In this document: positions 5,703 through 5,724 of the stretch, piece after piece
How the letters are laid out: every line of letters begins with the position of its first letter
Position numbering within the stretch: position 1 is the stretch's first letter
Source: Bacteroidales bacterium
GTDB lineage: Bacteria > Bacteroidota > Bacteroidia > Bacteroidales > UBA7960
Reading direction: 5' to 3'
NCBI GenBank assembly: GCA_003554665.1
Contig: PWGY01000223.1
Location: forward strand, 1 to 5,724
DNA length: 5,724 nucleotides
Position numbers and translations under genes: made by a program
Notes under the pieces: model-generated
Told to the model about the DNA's origin: nothing
What the model saw: the letters and a program-made list of their open reading frames with translations, nothing else
Databases searched by the model: none

Positions 5703-5724
5703 ATGAAAAAAGTATTGCTGTTTC
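5703..5724 (+). CDS. start of an unidentified gene (truncated by window end)
   Basis: The ATG at 5703 opens a frame reading MKKVLLF before the window ends. Lys-Lys followed by hydrophobic residues suits the start of a signal peptide or the first strand of a cytoplasmic protein, and seven residues cannot separate these. An AAGG sits 9 bases upstream. The start lies only 16 bp after the T-run of the tRNA terminator, so there is no room for a separate promoter with a leader between them. Identity cannot be given. Confidence 0.4.

Noticed and set aside
5405..5704. Minus-strand open frame of 99 codons containing GRAGIEPATSCLSSMRSEPT
   Set aside because: This is the antisense of the tRNA-Val gene. 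The peptide GIEPATSCLSSMRSEPTELT is a well-known false protein produced when the complement of a tRNA is translated, so it should not be annotated or used in homology searches.
1..5724. Mobile element, CRISPR array, toxin-antitoxin or phage-defence content
   Set aside because: No transposase, integrase or defence domain is seen, and the only direct repeats are a degenerate contiguous array without spacers. The tRNA is an intact gene, and I see no second copy of its 3' end that would mark an attachment site within the window.

Overview
The window looks like chromosomal DNA from a member of the Bacteroidota, probably a Bacteroidales-like lineage. Three things point there: a secreted DUF4783 protein (a family I know only from this phylum), several copies of the phylum-specific -7 promoter box TAnnTTTG in place of a sigma-70 -10/-35 pair, and start codons that mostly lack a strong Shine-Dalgarno sequence. 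The assignment rests on recognition of families and motifs, not on a database search.

Layout, left to right. Positions 1-2111 hold two tightly spaced plus-strand genes: the C-terminal end of a large YfhO-family membrane protein (5' end outside the window), then a complete GT-B fold glycosyltransferase 3 bp downstream. They probably form the end of a cell-envelope glycan or glycolipid operon. A 47-bp gap separates them from a convergent minus-strand gene (2159-3970) for an SLC13-type anion/sodium permease with two TrkA-C/RCK-C domains inserted between its two membrane halves. Next, also on the minus strand, is a small exported DUF4783 protein (4129-4557). A 239-bp divergent intergenic region with promoter-like boxes facing both ways leads to plus-strand rlmH (4797-5270), the 23S rRNA pseudouridine-1915 N3-methyltransferase.

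Positions 5271-5574 contain no convincing gene. They hold a degenerate three-copy, 30-bp tandem repeat directly after rlmH, then an AT-rich stretch with a promoter-like box and a hairpin. A tRNA-Val(GAC) follows at 5575-5649, with no encoded CCA, and then a textbook intrinsic terminator. The first seven codons of another plus-strand gene start 16 bp after the terminator and run off the window.

Most of the window is ordinary housekeeping and transport DNA. I see no defence system, mobile element, CRISPR array or clearly new multi-gene system. The points most worth following are the tandem repeat, the gene squeezed against the tRNA terminator, the unknown secreted protein paired divergently with rlmH, and the YfhO-glycosyltransferase pair.
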